A stretch of 64,000 bases of DNA from Treponema sp. (lineage in GTDB: Bacteria > Spirochaetota > Spirochaetia > Treponematales > Treponemataceae), in contig JAFUFU010000051.1 of assembly GCA_017469785.1 (NCBI GenBank), forward strand, positions 28,512 through 92,511, read 5' to 3'. Both the position numbers and the translations under genes were made by a program. The notes beneath the pieces were generated by a model that did no database searches, had not been told where the DNA came from, and saw only the letters and a list, made by a program, of their open reading frames with translations. Shown in pieces: positions 25,389-34,291 of this stretch. Every line of letters starts with the position of its first letter. Within the stretch, counting starts at the first letter, position 1.

Positions 25389-26993
25389 ATGGCCGATTTC
25401 CCGCAGATGTCTTTTCAGCAACGCACTTCTCAGACGATGTCTCAGGCTCAAGTCCAGAAGATGAGTCAGACTCAAATCATGTCACTGAATCTGCTGGCTA
25501 TGTCTTCTGCTGACTTACGGAAGGAAATTTACGCCCAGGCGGGCAAAAATCCTGCCCTGGAGATTGTGCGTGACTCTATGGAATCAGGCGTTTCTTCTTC
25601 ACGCAGGGAAGTTTCGGCTTCTTCCAGATTCTCTGACAACACCCGCTACGGCTCTGTAAGCGCAAGCGGTAGCGCGGCAAGCGATAATTTTCAGGCCGCC
25701 CTTGAAAGCACTTCTGATGAACGGGAGCCGCTGACCGACCATCTGGAACATCAGCTTAACGCCATGAACATTTCAGAGGAAGAAAAAGCCCTCTGCCTCA
25801 AGCTGATTTACAATCTTGACGAAAAAGGCTTTCACATTCTCTCTCCAATTTCCTTTTTGAACGCAGAAAATCCCCTTCATACGCAAGAATTTTTGGATAA
25901 ATGCCTTTGCCTTGTCCAGCACCTTGACCCGGTGGGAACTTGCACCAACAATTACAGGGAAAGTCTTTTTGTTCAGGCAAAAATCTCAAGGCTTGCCAGC
26001 GACCTTGCCCTTTTTCTTCTGGAGACCAACGAGCATTTTGATTTTTTGAATCCGCCACAAATCCCAAAAATTCAGAAAAAACTTGCGGATTATCTTGGTC
26101 AGCAGAAAAAACTCAAATTCACTTCCAAAGATGGAATTTCCCTTTCAAAAGACGATATTTCAAGCGAGGAGATAAAAATCGCCCTTGATTTTATCAAGAC
26201 ACTGGACCCCTATCCCGCCCGAAATTTCGGCACAAATACCACGAACTATGTCGCTCCCGATGTGATTGTCACAAAAAAATCCGAAACAGAGGAAGGAGAA
26301 GCGGAATTCACAGTTACTTTTGCCCGAGAATTCTTGCCAAAAGTCTCTGTCTCAAAAGATTACACCGCCCTAATCAATTCAACAGAAAATATTCCCAACG
26401 ACGGAAGCGAAAAATCCGAGAAGAAAAAGGCCGAGCTTAAATTCGCGAAGAACAGCGTAAGCGAGGCAAAAGTCTTTATCGACAGCGTTCTCTACAGGGA
26501 AAGCACGATTTTAAAAGCAGCCCAGGAAATCGTTGCCGCACAGGGCGAATTCTTCAAAAAAGGCGCCCGCTACCTTGCCCCACTTAGGCAAAAAGACATT
26601 GCGGAAAAGCTTGGCGTTCACGAAACCACGATTTCCCGCATGGCAAGCTCCAAATACTTAGCCTGCGAGTGGGGTATTTTTCCCATAAGCTATTTTTTCA
26701 CGAATGCGGTGGGCGGAGCAAAGCCAGCGGCTATTACAAAAGCGGAAAGCACGTCCAGCGAAAACAAGTCCTCTTCCGAAACTTCCGGCTCCAGCGAAAA
26801 TCCTGCCTCGCTTTCAAAAGAAGCCGTCAAATACGAAATCGCGGAAATTCTTGAGGCTCACAAAAACGACAAAAAAGCCCTCTCCGACCAGAAAATCTCA
26901 GACCTGCTGGCAGAAAAGGGCATAAAAGTAGCCCGCCGAACCGTAGCCAAATACCGTGGCGAGCTGAATATTAATTCAAGTTACGAGCGGTGA
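25389..26993 (+). CDS. rpoN: RNA polymerase sigma-54 factor
   Basis: This 534-residue sigma-54 directs transcription that needs AAA+ activators. The Gln-rich region I (MSQAQVQKMSQTQIMSLNLLAMSSADLRKEI) is followed by core-binding repeats (EEKALCLKLIYNLDEKGF, LDPVGT, LDPYPARNF), the HTH with LRQKDIAEKLGVHETTISRMASSKYL, and the RpoN box ARRTVAKYR near the C-terminus. A Ser/Glu-rich insert of about 25 residues (around 460-485) separates the HTH region from the RpoN domain and is unusual. The gene looks leaderless. No enhancer-binding protein is next to it. It ends exactly where the convergent gene ends, with no intergenic base. Confidence 0.95.
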   Translation: MADFPQMSFQQRTSQTMSQAQVQKMSQTQIMSLNLLAMSSADLRKEIYAQAGKNPALEIVRDSMESGVSSSRREVSASSRFSDNTRYGSVSASGSAASDNFQAALESTSDEREPLTDHLEHQLNAMNISEEEKALCLKLIYNLDEKGFHILSPISFLNAENPLHTQEFLDKCLCLVQHLDPVGTCTNNYRESLFVQAKISRLASDLALFLLETNEHFDFLNPPQIPKIQKKLADYLGQQKKLKFTSKDGISLSKDDISSEEIKIALDFIKTLDPYPARNFGTNTTNYVAPDVIVTKKSETEEGEAEFTVTFAREFLPKVSVSKDYTALINSTENIPNDGSEKSEKKKAELKFAKNSVSEAKVFIDSVLYRESTILKAAQEIVAAQGEFFKKGARYLAPLRQKDIAEKLGVHETTISRMASSKYLACEWGIFPISYFFTNAVGGAKPAAITKAESTSSENKSSSETSGSSENPASLSKEAVKYEIAEILEAHKNDKKALSDQKISDLLAEKGIKVARRTVAKYRGELNINSSYER

Positions 26994-27869
26994 TTATTCT
27001 TCAAAAACTACGCTCTTAATACAGTAATCCAAGTCAAAATCGGAATCAGCATAGTTTACTTTTTTAACAGTTCCTGTAAAGTTGAAGTTCTGATTACTTT
27101 TTAAATCAAGATAAGAATCATTGTTTGAGTAAAGCGTAATCAAAATCGGTTTATCAGAACTCGTAACACAATTCAGCTTATAGGCAAAACCTTTTTCTTT
27201 GCTTTCATCAATATCAGCAAAACCACAATGAACGGAAATCTTTTTGCCTTCAATTGGATGAGCGGCATACCATTTTTTAGCCTTTAACTTATTTCCAGCA
27301 TCTTTCCACACTGATTGCTGAACGAATAAGTTTGAATATGAAGAATCGCTCCATTTTGTGTATTCGTCTGCAGAAAGAGAAGAAGCCGTCTTAGCAAAAT
27401 CCTCGGCAATATTTTTAGAATTTTGATTCATGCTCTTTTTATTGGCATCTATTCCATCATTTGTCTTTTTCCCGTTTTTGTCGACCGTATATGTTTTCAT
27501 TGAAGTTGTTGCGACTGTAAATTTCTGTCCGTCCTGAACAACAAGGAATTTTGATTCCTGCATCTGCAAGCTGAATCCGAATTTGTAAGTGACTTGCTGT
27601 GTAATAACATATTGATTTTTGAAAAGATTATAACTATTAAATTTTGCAGAAAAAGCCAATGTTTTTTCCGGCAAAGTTGGCTCATCGTATACATATTTCC
27701 ATAAAATCGGAAAGATATCCCTGCCATCTGGAAGCTTTCCTTCAATAGCCTCAGCTTTTGACGCATCAAAAGAATTCAGCGTTTTTCCCAAACCACCAAA
27801 TGCACTGTCAGCAATAGCTCCAAAAATAGCCGCCGCCGATAAAAGAAGTGTACAAATTAACTTTTTCAT
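26994..27869 (-). CDS. Secreted hypothetical protein
   Basis: The 291-residue protein has a clear signal peptide (MKKLICTLLLSAAAIFGAIADS) and probably acts in the periplasm or at the surface. The rest is hydrophilic, rich in Lys, Asn and Ser, with GRDIFPILWKYVYDEPTLPEKTLAF and AHPIEGKKISVHCGFADIDESKEKGF segments that I do not recognise. AGGAG lies 9-13 nt before ATG 27869. Its TAA abuts the TGA of rpoN. Function unknown. Confidence 0.7.
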   Translation of the reverse strand: MKKLICTLLLSAAAIFGAIADSAFGGLGKTLNSFDASKAEAIEGKLPDGRDIFPILWKYVYDEPTLPEKTLAFSAKFNSYNLFKNQYVITQQVTYKFGFSLQMQESKFLVVQDGQKFTVATTSMKTYTVDKNGKKTNDGIDANKKSMNQNSKNIAEDFAKTASSLSADEYTKWSDSSYSNLFVQQSVWKDAGNKLKAKKWYAAHPIEGKKISVHCGFADIDESKEKGFAYKLNCVTSSDKPILITLYSNNDSYLDLKSNQNFNFTGTVKKVNYADSDFDLDYCIKSVVFEE

Positions 27870-27992
27870 ACCCTGTTACTCCTGTCGTGTTTTTCACAAT
27901 CTTACACGATTAAACTCGTGTTGAAAATTACAATACACGCTCTTTATAGTTTAGTCAACTGAAATCACACGCTTTTTGTGGCAGTATAAACC

Positions 27993-28325
27993 ATGGCATT
28001 TAGGGAAACTTTGCGAGAAGAAATTGTATTTCAAGGAATATCACTAAAAGAACTTGCTGACAAAGCAGATATCCCCAAGAGAACGATAGAGTCTTATGTC
28101 GATGCACGCGGAAGAATGCCCACTGCCGAAAATGCTGTCAAAATCGCGAAAGCACTCAATGTGACCGTTGAATATTTAGTAACAGGAAAAGAATCAAATT
28201 CAAATATGCAAAACAATATGATTCCGTTGCAAAATACTATCCGCGAAATGCTCTCGATTCCAAGCGAACAACTTAAACCGATAACAGAAATAATTCATAA
28301 CATGGCAATTTTATGTAAAAAGTGA
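27993..28325 (+). CDS. XRE-family helix-turn-helix regulator
   Basis: This 110-residue cytoplasmic DNA-binding protein has a Cro/C1-type HTH at about 12-65 (ISLKELADKADIPKRTIESYVDARGRMPTAENAVKIAKALNVTVEYLVTG), followed by a short C-terminal helix that may mediate oligomerisation. TATAAA lies just before the ATG and no Shine-Dalgarno is evident. It faces the VapBC pair tail-to-tail, with stops at 28325 and 28326 directly adjacent. It may regulate its divergent neighbour or itself; the target is unknown. Confidence 0.85.
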   Translation: MAFRETLREEIVFQGISLKELADKADIPKRTIESYVDARGRMPTAENAVKIAKALNVTVEYLVTGKESNSNMQNNMIPLQNTIREMLSIPSEQLKPITEIIHNMAILCKK

Positions 28326-28760
28326 TTAGTCTTCAAACCAATTTTCCATCATGAGGGGCGAAACTTCCTGAATCGGCTCGAAGTGCTTTGTATTCCTTGT
28401 GACAAGAATCATGCAATTTGACACGGCAATCGACGCGATTTGTGAATCAGGGAACTCAATCGACCTGCCTTTTTCTTTGAGACGGGAACGGATATCCGCA
28501 TGAATCCACGCCGCATGATTGTCGTAGTGGATAATATCATAGTTCTTCTGAATATCATCAACCAGTCTTTCAAATAAAGCCTGTTTTTTCTTGCCTTCCG
28601 CCATTACATTTACACCATAAAGAAGTTCATTCCAAGAGGTAGATGGTAGAGCGCAAAGTTTTTCGTTTTTACAAAGCATCTCAATCAGCTTTGCGTTTGG
28701 CTTTTGTTTAAAGATTTCAGAAACAATATTCGTATCCAACAAATAGAAAGGTTTTACCAT
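28326..28760 (-). CDS. vapC: PIN-domain toxin (VapC-like)
   Basis: The 144-residue PIN nuclease has the acidic site of the family: D9 in LLDTN, E45 in SWNEL, D105 in FPDSQIAS, and the T121-R-N123 end motif in VTRNTKHFEPI. VapC toxins cleave tRNA or rRNA and are neutralised by the cognate antitoxin. A GAGGTG site precedes ATG 28760, and the antitoxin gene lies 2 bp upstream, so the genes are coupled. No active-site change was seen, so the toxin is probably functional. Confidence 0.88.
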   Translation of the reverse strand: MVKPFYLLDTNIVSEIFKQKPNAKLIEMLCKNEKLCALPSTSWNELLYGVNVMAEGKKKQALFERLVDDIQKNYDIIHYDNHAAWIHADIRSRLKEKGRSIEFPDSQIASIAVSNCMILVTRNTKHFEPIQEVSPLMMENWFED

Positions 28761-28762
28761 GA

Positions 28763-29065
28763 TTACACCTCATCGAAAATATGCTCATCTTCAGGGCGAC
28801 CGTAATAATGCTCTTTTATAGATTCCAGATGGGCACTGAAATCAAAATCATCATCATCAAAAAAACCTTGCATTTTAAGCTTTTCCCGAATTGTCTCCAC
28901 GACGCTTTTTGGCTTTGAGACCGACATGGCTTCGTAATCTTCTTTTGAAATGATAAAAGCGACTTCCTTGTTACGGCGACTGATGGCGACAGGTCCTTCA
29001 GTTTCGGCTTTGTGGATAAAAAATGGCAGGCGGTTTTTCGCCTCAAAAATCGGCACAGCGTTCAT
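28763..29065 (-). CDS. Phd/YefM-type antitoxin of the PIN toxin
   Basis: The 100-residue antitoxin has the N-terminal Phd/YefM DNA-binding fold (VPIFEAKNRLPFFIHKAETEGPVAISRRNKEVAFIISKEDYEAM) and an acidic C-terminal tail (FFDDDDFDFSAHLESIKEHYYGRPEDEHIFDEV) that would thread into the toxin active site. GGAGGAG precedes ATG 29065. The pair is likely autoregulated through operators upstream of 29065, which I did not delimit. Confidence 0.82.
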   Translation of the reverse strand: MNAVPIFEAKNRLPFFIHKAETEGPVAISRRNKEVAFIISKEDYEAMSVSKPKSVVETIREKLKMQGFFDDDDFDFSAHLESIKEHYYGRPEDEHIFDEV

Positions 29066-29150
29066 AAGCTCCTCCAGAATCAGAATCTAAAGGAAGTATA
29101 AATGCCTTATAGCTATCTGTCAATTAAATAGCCATACACTGCATTATAAA

Positions 29151-30041
29151 TTATGCATTGCTCTTACACCACTCCGTTTTCCGCCAGTCAAAATCCCCAA
29201 GATGGGGCAGAAGTTCTTCAAAGTAAAACCGGTCTTCAATCTTTCGGTCTCCGCTTGTCTTTCCCAAATGACGGTCAGCCCTCACTCCCTTTCCGTGAAA
29301 GTCACTTCCGGCAGTGACGAACATGCCCAGTTTTTTTGCAAGCTGCTCCAGTTTGAATCCCTCATTGATTCTTGCCGCCGGATGCCATGCTTCCAGGCCT
29401 TCGACTCCGTGATTTTTGATTTTTTCGATTGTCTCGTCCATTTTGCCCCAGGAAACATAAAGCGACAATGGGTGAGCCAGAACAGGAACTCCGCCCGCCG
29501 AACGAATCGCCTCCACAGCCACATCCAAATCCGCGCCGTCGTGAGTCGCATAATAAGGTCGCCCCTTTCCCAAAAAACGGTCAAAGGCTTCCTGCCTGTG
29601 CTTAACCTTCCCGATTTTCATTAAATAGGAAGCAAAATGAGGACGGCCAATCTGACTTTCCGCAAAAAGCCCCTCAATATCTTCCAAAGTGACTTCAATT
29701 CCGTCTTTATTCATTTTTTCGACGATTTCAAGATTGCGGTTACGGCGGCTTTCGGTCAAATCAGCAACAAGATCTTTTAAATCTTCTGAATAGCGACGAA
29801 GACCAAGCCCAAGAAGATGGAATTCCCCGGTCGGCCAGCGGATGTTGATTTCGATTCCAGGAATAAAAATTATCTCACTTTCACTTTTTTCGCAGGTTTT
29901 TGCAGCCTCACTCAATCCGTCAACAGTGTCATGATCAGTTAAAGCCCAAACTTTCAGATTTTTGCCGATTGCATATTCTGCAGATTCTTTCGGGCTTAAA
30001 ATACCGTCCGATGCGGATGAATGAGAATGTAAATCTATCAT
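29151..30041 (-). CDS. PHP-domain phosphoesterase (RNase AM/YciV-like)
   Basis: The 296-residue protein opens with the PHP metal motif MIDLHSHSSASDG and then ALTDHDTVDGL, IFIPGIEINI, GRPHFASYL, LAHPLSLY and GSDFHGKG, covering the His/Asp ligands of a trinuclear metal site. Relatives hydrolyse 3',5'-nucleoside bisphosphates or trim RNA 5' ends. It has no signal peptide. An extended -10 lies 6 nt before the ATG. It is divergent from the cyclic-nucleotide-binding gene, and the two promoters are about 20 bp apart. Confidence 0.88.
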   Translation of the reverse strand: MIDLHSHSSASDGILSPKESAEYAIGKNLKVWALTDHDTVDGLSEAAKTCEKSESEIIFIPGIEINIRWPTGEFHLLGLGLRRYSEDLKDLVADLTESRRNRNLEIVEKMNKDGIEVTLEDIEGLFAESQIGRPHFASYLMKIGKVKHRQEAFDRFLGKGRPYYATHDGADLDVAVEAIRSAGGVPVLAHPLSLYVSWGKMDETIEKIKNHGVEGLEAWHPAARINEGFKLEQLAKKLGMFVTAGSDFHGKGVRADRHLGKTSGDRKIEDRFYFEELLPHLGDFDWRKTEWCKSNA

Positions 30042-30047
30042 AAGAAA

Positions 30048-30053
30048 ATAATA
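30048..30053 (-). promoter_or_regulatory. Extended -10 6 nt before the PHP gene ATG
   Basis: On the minus strand TGC-TATTAT ends 6 nt before ATG 30041. No Shine-Dalgarno is visible. Confidence 0.6.
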
Positions 30054-30074
30054 GCATATTTTTAAAACTTATGT

Positions 30075-30080
30075 TATACT
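30075..30080 (+). promoter_or_regulatory. -10 of the cyclic-nucleotide-binding gene
   Basis: TTATGTTATACT contains a TATACT -10 with a TG two bases before it. The leader of about 20 nt carries a TAGGAG ribosome site before ATG 30105, so this gene has a conventional start. Confidence 0.5.
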
Positions 30081-30104
30081 AGGAAATAGGAGTTTTAAAA
30101 GATT

Positions 30105-31346
30105 ATGCCAAAAGCGATGTCATATACAAAAGGTTCCATTATTTATTTTGAAGGTGATATAGACGACCGTGTATTTATTCTCCAAAAAGGTCATGTTGTC
30201 ATAACTACGACCGATGTCGAGACAAAACTCCAGACAAGCGAGCAAATCAAGCAGGGAGAATTTTTCGGCGTAAAATCGGCAATTGGTCATTTTCCCCGTG
30301 AAGAAACTGTCATGACCCTAGATGAAGCTGTCTGCATCTCTATGACGTCTCAGGAATTCGAAAATCTGTTCAGCAATAACAAGCAGCTTATCATGAAAAT
30401 GCTCCGTGTTTTCTCAAATCAGTTGCGCCAGATTCACAAAAAAACAGAATCCGTCATGAACAATAATGAAAACTTTAATCAAATGGATGGTCTTTTGGGC
30501 GTAGCAAGGGCTTTCTATTCTGACGAAAAATGGCAGAGCTGTGAAGATGTATGTAAAACCTATCTTCGTCTTTATCCAACAGAAGCAAACAATAAAGAAG
30601 TAAAAGAAATGCTTCTAAAGTCATCGGCTTATGTAAAAAAAGGTATTTCAAGTGCCGATGCCATTGAGGAAACCGCTCCGTCTGCTACGGGAAGCTCAAT
30701 AAAAATGTTTGATCTTCCGGCTTTTAAGCGTTTCCAGAAAACATACGAAAACGGACAGGTTATCATTACAGAGTATGAACGTGGCGAAACATTCTATCTT
30801 ATACAAAACGGCACTGTTCAGCTTACAAAGTGTATAAATGACACCAATAAAAATCTGGATATTTTGAAACCTGGTGAATTCTTTGGCGAAATGGCAATTC
30901 TTGATAATACGCCACGCTCTGCGACTTGTGTGGCAAAAGGTCATGTTGAGTGTCTTGAATTCAATAAAGCCAACTTTGAGATGCTTATTACCGGTAATCC
31001 ACAGCTTGCCTTGATTCTGTTAAAGATTTTCTGTAAGCGAATTTATGATCAACGTCGCCGTCTCAGAATCCTTGTTATTTCTGACCCGCAGGCTCGACTT
31101 GCAGATGTGTTCTGTATGTTTAATGAGATGAACCAGACGGCAATAACTGCCGACCGCAAGCGCAAGTTCTCTGTAACTGAGCAGGATATGGTTCATTGGT
31201 CTGGTTTGCCGAGTAACGTTGCGAAAGACGAGCTGAAACGCTTTGTTGTATCCCGCAAAATTGAGATGTATGATAATTACATAATCGTAAATAATATTGC
31301 CGATATGCAACGAATCGTTGACTCACGTACAGACATAAAAAAATAG
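30105..31346 (+). CDS. Protein with two cyclic-nucleotide-binding domains and a C-terminal HTH-like region
   Basis: This 413-residue soluble protein has a CAP_ED domain at about 1-120 (GSIIYFEGDIDDRVFILQKGHVVITT), a helical TPR-like middle (YSDEKWQSCEDVCKTYLRLYPTEANNKEV), and a second CAP_ED at about 205-310 (YERGETFYLIQNGTVQLTK, LKPGEFFGEMAILDNTPRSATCVAKG). The second has a good phosphate-binding cassette (GEMAILDNTPRSATC) and so likely binds cAMP, cGMP or a cyclic dinucleotide. Residues 335-413 resemble a Crp-type winged helix (VTEQDMVHWSGLPSNVAKDELKRFV). I infer a ligand-responsive regulator. A strong terminator follows. Confidence 0.82.
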   Translation: MPKAMSYTKGSIIYFEGDIDDRVFILQKGHVVITTTDVETKLQTSEQIKQGEFFGVKSAIGHFPREETVMTLDEAVCISMTSQEFENLFSNNKQLIMKMLRVFSNQLRQIHKKTESVMNNNENFNQMDGLLGVARAFYSDEKWQSCEDVCKTYLRLYPTEANNKEVKEMLLKSSAYVKKGISSADAIEETAPSATGSSIKMFDLPAFKRFQKTYENGQVIITEYERGETFYLIQNGTVQLTKCINDTNKNLDILKPGEFFGEMAILDNTPRSATCVAKGHVECLEFNKANFEMLITGNPQLALILLKIFCKRIYDQRRRLRILVISDPQARLADVFCMFNEMNQTAITADRKRKFSVTEQDMVHWSGLPSNVAKDELKRFVVSRKIEMYDNYIIVNNIADMQRIVDSRTDIKK

Positions 31347-31353
31347 CTTGTCT

Positions 31354-31388
31354 AAAAAAAACTGCCTCGATTCGAGGCAGTTTTTTTT
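31354..31388. terminator. Bidirectional Rho-independent terminator
   Basis: ACTGCCTCGA and TCGAGGCAGT form a 20-base near-perfect hairpin (31361-31381) flanked by A-runs on one side and T-runs on the other. It serves both the 30105 gene and the convergent 31394 gene. Confidence 0.92.
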
Positions 31389-31393
31389 GCTTG

Positions 31394-32278
31394 TTATTTC
31401 TGAGCCTGCAGGTCTTTGAAAATCGCTTTTAGCTCATATACGAAAGAATACAAATCGTTGAAAAGCATTTCATTGTCGCTGGCGCATTTTGCAAAAAGCT
31501 TAAGGTTTTCCTCGTTGACTTGTTCTGTGGATTTAACGTTCTTGATGACATCGTTGATTCCGCGAACATTGTTTTCGATTACAGAGCCGATTCGCCCGAT
31601 ATTCATGTTTGAGGAAGAATTTGCCTCGCGCACCTGAGTGAATGTGTTGAGTGTTTCTTCGGTTTCCTGAGCAAGCCGCTCCAAAGCAGAAGAGTTTTTC
31701 TGGGTGATTTTCTCAAGATTTGAGATAGAATTAACAAGATTCTCTACATTTGTGTTGATTTCTTCAGAAGTTTTGCTCGTGTCGCCGGAGAGTTTTTTCA
31801 CTTCATTCGCAATAACGCGGAAGCCTTTACCTGCATTTCCAGCGCGGGCGGCCTCGATTGAAGCGTTGAAAGACAGAAGGTTTGTTTGAGCCGAAATGTT
31901 CTGAATGTCGGCGATTTGACCTGAAATCACTTTTGCCTGAGAGATAAGGTTTTCAAACTGAGCCGCATATTTTCGCTGCTCCTGTTCAATTGCATCAACA
32001 GAATTACGGAGTGATTGAATTGACTGGGCGATTGTACCGAGTCGCTGGATGTTTCCTTCAACGCTCTCAGAAATCTGCCTGTTACCAGTTTCCATCGCAC
32101 TGGTGTCCTCAAGTAATTTTTGAAGAGCCTTCTGCTGTTCCTGAGCGGCATGAGACTGGGCCTCACGGCTTTCAAGATATTGTTTGAGGAAGTCGCCGCC
32201 GATTGCATCTTTTGCAAGATAGGCAATCAAAGTCTCAACGGTGTCGATTCCGCTTTTTATAAGATTTACTGAATCCAT
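31394..32278 (-). CDS. Soluble methyl-accepting chemotaxis protein without sensor domain
   Basis: The 294-residue protein is nearly all coiled coil with the chemoreceptor signalling tip [20 protein letters not shown] followed by [18 protein letters not shown], which binds CheA and CheW. There is no transmembrane segment and no ligand-binding domain; the first 60 residues are a short helical cap. The gene lies 3 bp after a FIST-domain gene, so it probably receives its signal from that protein in the cytoplasm. LSFNAS replaces the more usual LALNAA, a small departure within the tip. Confidence 0.9.
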   Translation of the reverse strand: MDSVNLIKSGIDTVETLIAYLAKDAIGGDFLKQYLESREAQSHAAQEQQKALQKLLEDTSAMETGNRQISESVEGNIQRLGTIAQSIQSLRNSVDAIEQEQRKYAAQFENLISQAKVISGQIADIQNISAQTNLLSFNASIEAARAGNAGKGFRVIANEVKKLSGDTSKTSEEINTNVENLVNSISNLEKITQKNSSALERLAQETEETLNTFTQVREANSSSNMNIGRIGSVIENNVRGINDVIKNVKSTEQVNEENLKLFAKCASDNEMLFNDLYSFVYELKAIFKDLQAQK

Positions 32279-32281
32279 TTT

Positions 32282-33421
32282 TTAATCTCCCATTACCAAG
32301 CTTACAAGTGTCTGATTGCAGTGAACGCGCCCAATCTGCTCGCCGTAGCAAGAAAATCCGCAGAACGTGGGGAAGGTCTGCTGGTATTTTCGGATAATGC
32401 TTGATGCTATATTCATACGGCCAAAAGCCATAGTTCGCGTGATACATGTCATAAGAAGCGTGAATTTCGGATTTGGAATTACCTGCCTGATTCCTGCGCA
32501 GGTCTCATCGCATTTAGCTTCCGGATCGCCAATGTGCATCATCTCCAACGTTGAGTTCGGAACGACACGGGCAAAGAGGGAGCATGAACCGTCGCCTGAA
32601 AAGCCAGCGAGTGCCGCTATATGAATAGAGCCATTGATATGCCGGCCAAAAGGATTCTCGAAGGTCATGCTTTCTGCCTGAGACTCTGAAACTCCTAGTT
32701 GCTGGGCGTAAATGGATTTTGCGCTCTTTCCATTGAGCTTGAAAATCGTGCGGTTGATTGTGTCTGACTGGGTGACATAAATTATTTTGCCGGTCGGATT
32801 GAAGATGTCTTCCTGACGGATGTCGAATTTGCAGCTTGTTTTTACAAACAGAAAAACGGCTCCATCCTGTGTGGTTTTTCCGTTGTAACTGACGAATGTT
32901 TTTGCCTCGCTGCCGGTAAAGCCCGCCGTTCCTCCGGCAAGGGCAAAGTTATCATTCTGAATAATCGAGTAGAAATTTGAGAGAATAGTTTCTTCAGCAT
33001 TGAATACACCATTAATGAAGGCGATTGCAAAGGCAGAGGTATGGGAATAAGGATCTCCGCAAGAAATGCCTGCCGAGCGGAGGGCAGCTTCGATGTCCGT
33101 TTTGTTTGCAACAGGATACTTGCTGCCGTTTTCGACAAGCACGCCCTTTACTTTTGTGTGGCTGTCAGTCATTGTTGTGAGAACGACAGAATCATTTTGG
33201 AAACCCTGCGTATTTATCTCACCAGCTGTACTGGCACCGATTACTTCACAATTTGGAAATTTTTCCTTGATAGCTACAGAAAGAGCGGCAAAATCATATT
33301 TGATTGCAGCCATAAAAATAACTGCGGTGTATGAATCAGGATTTCCACGCAATTGGCGAACTAAATCGTCAGCTGCCCCCTGTGCATCACTGATTTTTGT
33401 TGAAACTACTTCTTGTACCAT
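32282..33421 (-). CDS. FIST domain sensor protein
   Basis: The 379-residue protein covers FIST_N (TAVIFMAAIKYDFAALSVAIKEKFPNCEVIGASTAGEI) and FIST_C, which ends with PTFCGFSCYGEQIGRVHCNQTLVSL. FIST domains are thought to sense small ligands, probably amino acids, and are often tied to signalling modules. A GAGGAA site lies before ATG 33421. No signal peptide or membrane segment is present. The stop is 3 bp from the start of the soluble chemotaxis receptor, so the two form a bicistronic unit. Confidence 0.9.
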   Translation of the reverse strand: MVQEVVSTKISDAQGAADDLVRQLRGNPDSYTAVIFMAAIKYDFAALSVAIKEKFPNCEVIGASTAGEINTQGFQNDSVVLTTMTDSHTKVKGVLVENGSKYPVANKTDIEAALRSAGISCGDPYSHTSAFAIAFINGVFNAEETILSNFYSIIQNDNFALAGGTAGFTGSEAKTFVSYNGKTTQDGAVFLFVKTSCKFDIRQEDIFNPTGKIIYVTQSDTINRTIFKLNGKSAKSIYAQQLGVSESQAESMTFENPFGRHINGSIHIAALAGFSGDGSCSLFARVVPNSTLEMMHIGDPEAKCDETCAGIRQVIPNPKFTLLMTCITRTMAFGRMNIASSIIRKYQQTFPTFCGFSCYGEQIGRVHCNQTLVSLVMGD

Positions 33422-33592
33422 ATTAAGCCTGTTCCTCGACTGGTTAAAGTTTGTTTATTATATTATAGAATTGTATGAATTGGCAATTTTTTTATAAGAA
33501 AGTTTTAAGGCAAATGAAAAATTATAATGTCTGCTATATACCATTTCTGCCAAGTCTAAAGAAATCAGAACTTAGCTTTTTGGAAGTTCTCT

Positions 33593-34255
33593 TTATTTAT
33601 ATGAAAGTTTGAACGCAAGGGAAAAGAGCATTCCATCCACACCGTCGCCGTTCGCAAGGGAGCCAATGGGAAGATAAACGCGCCCTTCCCCGCCGATTTT
33701 CCATGTTTCAGAAAGAATATAGGAATATGAAAGAGCAAATTCCGGATATAAAAAATTTAAATCGCTGAAAAATGTCCCGTTGATGCTGGAGACGTCTTCG
33801 CTTGCAGTCGTGTCGATGTCACGGTTCGCATCGTCAGGGTTCACGCCGTTCGAGAGAATCGCATATCGCGCAAAGATTCCGATTCCACCGGCAAGGGAAA
33901 TCAGATGTTTTTGTGTTTGGCCGACTTTCACAGTGTAACCACCCGTAAAATCCAGCATGGCGGAAAGCGCTGTAGCCGTGCGGTTCTCAACTTCCGCCGG
34001 CTGAGACTTTTCTCCGTCCCAGAGATAATAATTTGTAAAGAATGAGCCGTGTGCCTGTAGCAGAATATTGTTCTGAAAGAGAAAGTCGCCACCGATTCCA
34101 AACGAATACATGACGGGAGATGGAGCTGATTTTGTGGAGCTGTCAGTGTTGAGCATGAGTTTGGGGCCAAGCGTGAAGAAGACTGACTTGTCTAGCCCAA
34201 AGAGAGAGAAAATTGAAAGCTGAAAAATAAAAGCTGAAAAAAATAATTTTTTCAT
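33593..34255 (-). CDS. Probable outer-membrane beta-barrel protein
   Basis: The 220-residue protein has a signal peptide (KKLFFSAFIFQLSIFSLFG) and then alternating amphipathic strands with aromatic and Gly residues (YSFGIGGDFLFQNNILLQAHGSFF, LYPEFALSYSYILSETWKIGGEGRVYLP), ending in FSLAFKLSYK. This fits a small barrel such as an OmpW/OmpX-like or treponemal porin-like protein. The signal peptide DNA consists of the TTTTCAGCTTTCAATTTTC repeat seen elsewhere between genes. No Shine-Dalgarno is evident. Function unknown. Confidence 0.65.
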   Translation of the reverse strand: MKKLFFSAFIFQLSIFSLFGLDKSVFFTLGPKLMLNTDSSTKSAPSPVMYSFGIGGDFLFQNNILLQAHGSFFTNYYLWDGEKSQPAEVENRTATALSAMLDFTGGYTVKVGQTQKHLISLAGGIGIFARYAILSNGVNPDDANRDIDTTASEDVSSINGTFFSDLNFLYPEFALSYSYILSETWKIGGEGRVYLPIGSLANGDGVDGMLFSLAFKLSYK

Positions 34256-34291
34256 AAGCCGATGCGTTGGCGGCAGGAACGCCTTTTAATT

